A program made the position numbers and the translations under genes. A stretch of DNA of 36,469 nt from Saccoglossus kowalevskii (Eukaryota; Hemichordata; Enteropneusta; Harrimaniidae): the NCBI RefSeq assembly GCF_000003605.2, contig NW_003116454.1, positions 468,188 through 504,656 of the forward strand, in the 5' to 3' direction. Under the pieces are notes generated by a model. The model searched no databases and was not told the origin of the DNA. It was given only the letters and a program-made list of their open reading frames with translations. Numbering within the stretch: the first letter of the stretch is position 1; every line of letters starts with the position of its first letter. This document shows positions 31,177 to 36,469 of the stretch, piece after piece.

Positions 31177-34100
31177 GTAAGTATGAATTACGTGAATTAC
31201 GTGAATATGTACACTGGTGCGTTTTTCAGCACAGTATGGGAGCTTGTGGATTTCATCCGTCCGTCCATCGCATTATCTCAGATGTTCGTGGATTGATTGA
31301 GTACATGGTTGATAGATGATGTTATACTTAGTCTTAGACCTTAGATGTTTTCTGTTCAGACACAAAATGCCCGACTGCCGGTCATATTTGAACCAACATT
31401 TTATACATGCAGAACAGTATTTTCAGCTTGTGCTCGCAGATCCTGTTCAAACTTCCGAATATTGGTAACACCTGTTGGTGTACTGAGGCACGTCTGTTTT
31501 TTGGATTTATTCCAAATTGGCTGGCTGCCATCATTGTGTCTGAAAACGATCAACAGTTTTATTCAGATTTGGTAGAGAGGCAGTATATTTTTTTCACAAA
31601 CATGCAAGTGGATTATTTGCTTAGATTGTATAAGATATGGCTGGCCAGCAGGCATTTTTTTTCTTGCCCGATTGCCCGCATCTGCTCTCACAATCTAACA
31701 CAACTATCCCATAATACACTTGTCAGGCAGTTCGAGTCATTAGTTCAGTATAGAAAAGGTAAATGCACATGGCTAGACTATAAATAATACATATATTTCA
31801 AGTACAGAGTACAGAAGGAGCTTACATGGCATACAGAGTAGCTTGACATGTAGGGGTAAGGAGGTCCCCGCTGACCGAACGGCATCAGACAACGCGGAGA
31901 TCGCAACTCACTTCGCCAGGCTAGATACAGAGACGCTTACATTGTATTCACTTACATATAGGAAACATTATAGTTTGGGTGGACGTGCTATGCAGCCAGT
32001 TGAATACTAAACCGCAAAAGATCGACTTTGAGCGCTTTTGTTTTAGCTACAAAGTGCATTTTCGCCAGAAAAATGAGCTAATTTATATTGGGTTAAAATA
32101 ATAGAATTAAACGTTAAGCTGGGGGTCAAGACAGCGGTGCATATATGTATACTTCAACTATCGGAGTACCCCATGCACCGATTATCACAATAATACCCTG
32201 ATATACCCTGATAAAGATGGCACCATCTAGTGACGTAGTGTTTTTGTGACGTAAATGACGGTAAAGAAAGCACGGCAGCGTTTATGTTCTGTGGCCATGC
32301 ACCAACAAAATAATGTTTTGAGAGTTTAAATTCAGTCTACCAGTAAAGGATGAATACAAACAACCTATCTCCAGCATAGTTTTTAAAGTTGTTTTCTACG
32401 CAATTTTTACGCCACACCTTCCTTCGTTGCTGTTATTATTATATTAGTCAGTTCTCTCTCGCACGCCCTTGATATGATTTTATTTTGCAATATGTTGTTA
32501 TCGAATATATTGTTTGATTTCAGGATGTCATCCAAACTTGTGAAGACATTCGTGGTATGGAAGAAGGTCGTATAACCGAGGTACACCTCAACAACACTGG
32601 AGATAACGCTATGGAAAAAATGGAAATCGAGCTTGAAGAAATGCTTGACGATGGGCCAGCAGAAAACTGTTGTACCAGGGTGCGTAATCAAATAAAATCC
32701 ATGGGCATACATTGCATCCTTCTTTAATTCCTCTATTTACGGATACTCATATTTTTTATGATTTTATTAAGTTGTATCGTTCTTCGAAAAAGTTTGTATG
32801 TAACAACAACAAACCATTTTTTAAAGATACGATATCAAACAGGGTCACTTAAACATTATAACAAATACACATACGCAAATTAAAGTTGTCAACCATGGAT
32901 TAAATCGGTTGACATATAGAGCAGTTATGGCGTGTAAATTCCTGAACATTGCTTTTTCACCTTTTTCTCAGGGAATTGAAAGGATCCAGAACACACTACA
33001 CAAGTGGTTCACAAAATACAAACGCTATCTGTGGTTATCTACAAAGGTTCTCCTCTTTGCAATGTTCGTGGCTTATTTCGTGGTTGCCTTGAAATATGAT
33101 GTAAACAATGCCATATCGCTGATCGTGTTAACAAGCTGCGTTATATTTTGTGTTATGTACGCTCTTATCAGAGACCATTTTGGTGACAAAGTGTACCGTG
33201 TATGTATAAAGCCAATCAGACGGTTCATCATACAACATTACAACATAGTGAGATGGTGAGTAGCTTTTACCTACAATGCGTCACGTGCGTCCTCTGTCGG
33301 TTGACTCAAACTAGTGACGGATGGGGGGTGTGTACTCTTGAAAAATTTGTTAATACGATAATGTTAAATAACCGTCATATTCTATTTTTCTTAATATTTG
33401 GTAATTTTTCTTTCATATTTATAATATTTTAGCAGAAATAGGAAAAAAGGGTTTCCGTGGTTACCTTTGGGTTATTACGAACGGTGACACACCACCGACC
33501 ATATATCCTTGTGATATCTTACCGATAACACCGGGACGAATCGTCTTAGAAAGTAATGGCTGGAAACAAATCAGTTTTCTGTTCTCATTCGTAGGTTAAG
33601 CGGTATTGTTGTGTTGGTGCTACTTATAATTTGGATTGCAGTAGACACGTCGAGGAATCCAACAAATATGCTGTCACTAGTCGGACTTGTTACCATCATT
33701 TTATTCTGTTTCATATTCTCCAAGCATCCCTCTAAGGTAAATATATCATCCCCTTTTACATGTGAACGGAACACTATAAAATCATCATATGTAATTTTCA
33801 TTGGAATAAAATTTTGATATTTCGGGTAATTATAATTTTGATATTTTCAGTATATTGATTGGGAGGGGGGTAAGACAGACAATCTCTAAAAGTTACTAAG
33901 CATAATACTACAACTACCTGTGCTTTTGAGTAACAGATCACATATCAACTGTTAACTTGTTCACCCGTTTCTGATATCTCAAACAGTGAGTTCAATTGCT
34001 ATTGTTCATGTTGATTTGTGGGTTTAACTAGCGATGGTGTGTAAACCAACTCCAAGGAAAAGTGTACTCAGTTGAAGAATGTATTATATTGTACATAACG

Positions 34101-34433
34101 ACATAGCTGTCACTTTAAACGATATTGTCATATACGTCATCTTGACGTCACAGCAATGCTTTATAGCTAGATTAGGCATATTGTTTGTTTATATCATTCA
34201 GCAAATTATGACATTGACCACATCATATATGTTAATTGTAGATTCGGTGGCGGCCAGTCATATGGGGGCTGGTGATCCAGTTTTGTCTGGCTATAATCAT
34301 CTTACGCACTCAGTGGGGATTTGACGCTTTTAATTTCCTCGGAGAAGAAGTTCGTGTATTCCTTGATTACACAGACGCCGGTGTAACGTTCGTATTCGGG
34401 CCGCAGTATTATCTTCACAGATTCGCCTTCAAG
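31091..34433 (+). CDS. Concentrative nucleoside transporter, 5' part of gene (five exons)
   Basis: Sodium- or proton-coupled nucleoside symporter of the plasma membrane (SLC28/CNT family). Coding exons are 31099-31176, 32524-32679, 32972-33255, 33595-33736 and 34242-34433, all with GT-AG introns and compatible phases. They sum to 852 nt, or 284 codons. Exons 1-2 give a hydrophilic, acidic cytosolic N-terminus. Exon 3 has two membrane helices (KVLLFAMFVAYFVVAL and AISLIVLTSCVIFCVMYAL), exon 4 two more, and exon 5 the family signature WRPV.WG...QF, LRT..GF.AF..LG and YTDAG.TFVFG, ending in FAFK. CNT proteins are roughly 600-700 residues, so the visible part is the N-terminal ~40%. The nucleoside- and ion-binding core lies in exons beyond the window. 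The DIRS-like insertion from about 34750 would sit in the next intron. Which paralogue (CNT1-3) cannot be told. Confidence 0.92.
32524..32679 (+). CDS. Transporter exon, acidic N-terminal segment
   Basis: The acceptor TTGATTTCAG is followed by 52 codons to the donor AGG|GTGCGT at 32680. Both ends are phase 0. It is rich in Glu and Asp (KMEIELEEMLDDGPAE). Confidence 0.85.
32972..33255 (+). CDS. Transporter exon with first two membrane helices
   Basis: The acceptor CTTTTTCTCAG ends at 32971 and the donor AGATG|GTGAGT starts at 33256. The exon enters in phase 0 and leaves in phase 2, splitting a Trp codon completed by the next exon. An amphipathic segment (LHKWFTKYKRYLW) precedes two hydrophobic helices, and a basic loop (KPIRRFIIQHYN) follows. 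Confidence 0.92.
33595..33736 (+). CDS. Transporter exon with next two membrane helices
   Basis: The acceptor CATTCGTAG ends at 33594 and the donor AAG|GTAAAT starts at 33737. The first base completes the split codon from the previous exon. Hydrophobic segments LSGIVVLVLLIIWIAVD and MLSLVGLVTIILFCFIFSK flank a short polar loop (TSRNPTN). Confidence 0.92.
34242..34433 (+). CDS. Transporter exon with CNT signature
   Basis: The acceptor TTAATTGTAG ends at 34241 and the donor AAG|GTCAGT starts at 34434; 64 codons, both ends phase 0. It contains IRWRPVIWGLVIQFCLA, ILRTQWGFDAFNFLG and DYTDAGVTFVFG, the most conserved part of the visible protein and diagnostic for the CNT family. Confidence 0.95.
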
Positions 34434-34749
34434 GTCAGTGGTGGTATTAGGTTGACTTTCTCGGACTTGACAACTCCATTTGTACTTTTTTTTTGTATTT
34501 TGTGACGGCTACGATAATATATCGTTAAGGGTGAATATGTGACTTGTGTATTTCCCTGGTCAACCAAGTTAACATCACTAAAATAGGTTTGTAACATCAG
34601 AATATTTAAATAAGCACCGCCTCGAAAAGAGGTACAACAAACCACAGTTGAACAAATAATTCAAAGAAACACCATTCACTACGTTCAATTACCCACCATA
34701 GACTCCGGTATTTTGAACATTAGGCATTAATCAGCGATTCTGCAAATAA
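34434..34749 (+). other. Intron start, no further exon seen
   Basis: The sequence after the GTCAGT donor is AT-rich with no open frame resembling the next CNT segment. Confidence 0.5.
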
Positions 34750-35024
34750 CGTGACCGAGCCCATATGGCGGCGCCATTACGGCTGAATATTCACTTTTTC
34801 TTCGCATCGAGCGGGGATGAAGTCCAGCGCTCTGCCCGGATCGCTTGCTTTTTCCTGTCCGAGTTTCTAGCTTGGGTTGTTGCCGGTGGAGCGGCATCCG
34901 ACATTGTAGCAGGTAGATTTTCCTTGTAATTTTTCCCCTCGTGTCGTTTTCCCCTTTGTGTGTAGCATTTTTCACAACAAAGAGATAAAACCCGGCGTCG
35001 TAGCTTAATCATTTGTTGATTTCG

Positions 35025-35370
35025 TTACGTCACTTTTTCCAACTGTAATTCGCTTTCCACATGCATTTCGTCTTCATTTTGTGCTTGATCTACGTATTTA
35101 GAAATGGATAGATGTATGCAGCACCAGAAGCTCGCTGCCATTTTTTTTGTCTTCTCGGTTTTCGAGTCGACTGAGCAGTGGTTATATTCAGAATTTACCA
35201 ACATATAACCCGCATCCGATATGCTTTTTGCTTTTGCTGCCTGCGGGTTCGGGGGTTTTGCCTTGAAGGCGTGTGTTTTCGCTGGAGTTCTGAGCTCTGA
35301 GAGTTTTTTTAGAGCCATCAAAATCGCTGAGACTTACTGTGTCGCTCATATTTTCACAGCAAGGTTGCAC
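35025..35370 (-). pseudogene. Gag-like N-terminal remnant, inverted
   Basis: On the minus strand a frame begins MSDTVSLSDFDGSKKTLR at 35346 and another overlapping frame continues with KAKPPNPQAAKAKSISDAGY, so there is a frame change. The Ser/Asp-rich start followed by Lys/Ala/Pro-rich sequence and SDAG resembles the disordered N-terminus of DIRS-type Gag. It points away from the Gag-like sequence on the plus strand at 35390. Recognition is weak. Confidence 0.3.
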
Positions 35371-35389
35371 GCCCAGAAAAATCGGTTAA

Positions 35390-35953
35390 AGTGAGTTGCG
35401 TGTTTGGCATGAGTGGATAGTCCTCACGCTCGGCTACCAGTACTTTTTGGTCCCCTCCCCTCTGATCAGAGGGCATCCTCACAGTCTGTGTTTTCAGACG
35501 GTGGTTTACCCGATTTTACTTACTGGCTACAACGAGGCTGTGCCCCTGGAGGTCTTCCCTCCCGTTGCGGCTCCCTTTGTGGATCCTTCCTCGCAGGGCG
35601 CTGGGTTTGCCTCCCAGATGAAGGCTTTGGTCGAAGGACTGTTGGGGCAAATTGCGTCCCTGGCATGACGGGAAATGGTGGGTACAGTCTCGGAGGTTCG
35701 GAGTGCAATGAACCAGACGGTTCAGATCCAACAGCCAGTTGGCCCTGCCAGGGGTAAGCGAAAGGCACCCCAAGTCACAAAAACCCAATGCCCTAGGGCA
35801 TTGTCTGCTAGCCAGAGTCAGCCAGGAGGCAAGCACTTATACCCTTCCACGGGAGGGAAAAGTAGCGGCGCACCCCCAGGGAGGAAGGAGCCAGGTGGTG
35901 GCTCACCCTCCTTGGGCAGTCGTCCACCCCAGCAGTGGGGGAAGCATGTTTGA
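35390..35953 (+). pseudogene. DIRS-like gag remnant
   Basis: Frame +2 is open from 35390 to 35953 apart from one TGA at 35666-35668. It encodes PLEVFPPVAAPFVDPSSQG, then a coiled-coil-like stretch on both sides of the stop (QMKALVEGLLGQIASLA and EMVGTVSEVRSAMNQTVQ), then a Pro/Gly/Lys-rich tail. A short stretch in another frame upstream (VFSDGGLPDFTYWLQRG) also looks Gag-like, so at least one further frame change exists. Gag would form the particle; this copy is broken. Confidence 0.5.
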
Positions 35954-36199
35954 CGCTTACCTCTGCGAAGGGGGGGGGGCAGGCCAGGTCAAAACTTAGT
36001 GACTTCCACAGGCCTTGGGTAAACTCACCTCATGTGAGAAGAGAACACCCGCCCCTCGCATGTGCTGAACCCATGGCCACATATCCCTGTCGTACACAGA
36101 TTGCACCAGTCTAGTCCAGTTTGAAGACAGCAGGTGACCAATCCCTGGACCTTTCTAGGTGGTGACATTCTGTTATGGGATACTGCTGAAACCTTCCTC

Positions 36200-36318
36200 T
36201 CCCCCGTCAGTGTCTCCACTGCCAGGGGACTCCAGCAAGGCGGAAGCAATCAGGCAGGAAGTAGCAGTTTTCTGGAAAAGGGCGCCATACACAGGGTAGA
36301 TCAGTCAGCATTAAGGTA
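36200..36318 (+). pseudogene. Start of DIRS-like reverse transcriptase
   Basis: Frame 0 reads SKAEAIRQEVAVF (36234-36272) and frame +2 continues LEKGAIHRVDQSALR to a TAG at 36317-36319. The order AEAIRQEV...LLEKGAI..V is the usual opening of DIRS reverse transcriptases, before the catalytic palm. The two halves are in different frames and nothing of the palm follows, so this is a truncated remnant. Confidence 0.55.
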
Positions 36319-36319
36319 G

Positions 36320-36469
36320 CGAGAAGGTTTTGTGACGTTTTTAAATAAAACATTCTCTGTCTGTTGTCTCGTTCAGAACAGTAATTTAGGTTATATATAT
36401 CAAAAGACTAAGTATAGAGGTGCAAGTTCGCACAAACTGGACAGACATTATTTACATAATTATCACGTG
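36320..36469. other. Window end, no feature
   Basis: AT-rich sequence with an AATAAA near 36343; no gene. Confidence 0.4.

Larger units (their letters stand above)
34750..36320 (+). mobile_element. DIRS-like retrotransposon fragment, rearranged
   Basis: The segment is clearly GC-richer than its surroundings. On the plus strand it carries a gag-like coding remnant (35390-35953) and then the start of a DIRS-type reverse transcriptase (about 36200-36318). The left part (34750-35349) has gag-like N-terminal sequence on the minus strand instead, suggesting an inversion near 35370. RNase H, methyltransferase-like and tyrosine recombinase parts are absent, so the copy is 3'-truncated. An AATAAA near 36343 lies just beyond it. 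The DIRS assignment rests on motif resemblance rather than a computed match. Confidence 0.55.

Noticed and set aside
35516-35836. Minus-strand frames opposite the gag-like region
   Set aside because: Antisense shadows in GC-rich DNA; the plus-strand frame has coiled-coil and Gag-like composition.

Overview
The window looks like accessory, repeat-rich chromosome from a marine invertebrate animal. It is AT-rich and has spliced exons with GT-AG borders, APE-type LINE fragments, a Ty3/gypsy-type element with an envelope gene, a DIRS-like fragment, a Helentron-like element and many diverged repeats. A lancelet, hemichordate or mollusc would fit; the sequence alone does not settle the species. Nothing bacterial (operons, Shine-Dalgarno sites, CRISPR) is present. 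Bases 21409-22093 are an assembly gap.

Layout. 1-6232: a diverged repeat (copy A, 375-957 and 4477-4870) split by decayed LINE material: an ORF with a 2A-like peptide motif (1650-1979), a ~92-bp minisatellite (2313-2868), an L1-type ORF1 RRM-like domain (3328-3726) and an APE endonuclease remnant (3730-4311). 6233-13072: an LTR retroelement that has lost gag, protease and the first part of reverse transcriptase. It keeps the RT palm with YVDD, RNase H, a DD35E integrase with GPY module, a chromodomain and AT-hook-like tail, and then an F-like envelope gene with furin site and membrane segments. 14040-16755: copy B of the repeat. 17447-17583 (minus): a possible last exon of an unidentified gene with a nearby poly(A) signal. 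18549-30445: a mosaic of inverted and direct repeats, small palindromic insertions, a recurring motif CACAGTCCCTCTAT at repeat borders, and a Helentron-associated (HINE/pearl-like) element at 25492-26285.

31091-34433 (plus): five exons of a host gene for a concentrative nucleoside transporter (SLC28/CNT family), covering its N-terminal ~40% with all splice phases compatible. The remaining exons are not in the window. The presumed next intron carries a GC-richer DIRS-like retrotransposon fragment (about 34750-36320).

The most interesting item is the LTR element. A chromodomain-bearing integrase and an envelope gene of baculovirus-F/errantivirus type in one Metaviridae-like element is an unusual combination. 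The 2A-like recoding motif and the pair of related perfect or near-perfect palindromes are the next most interesting.
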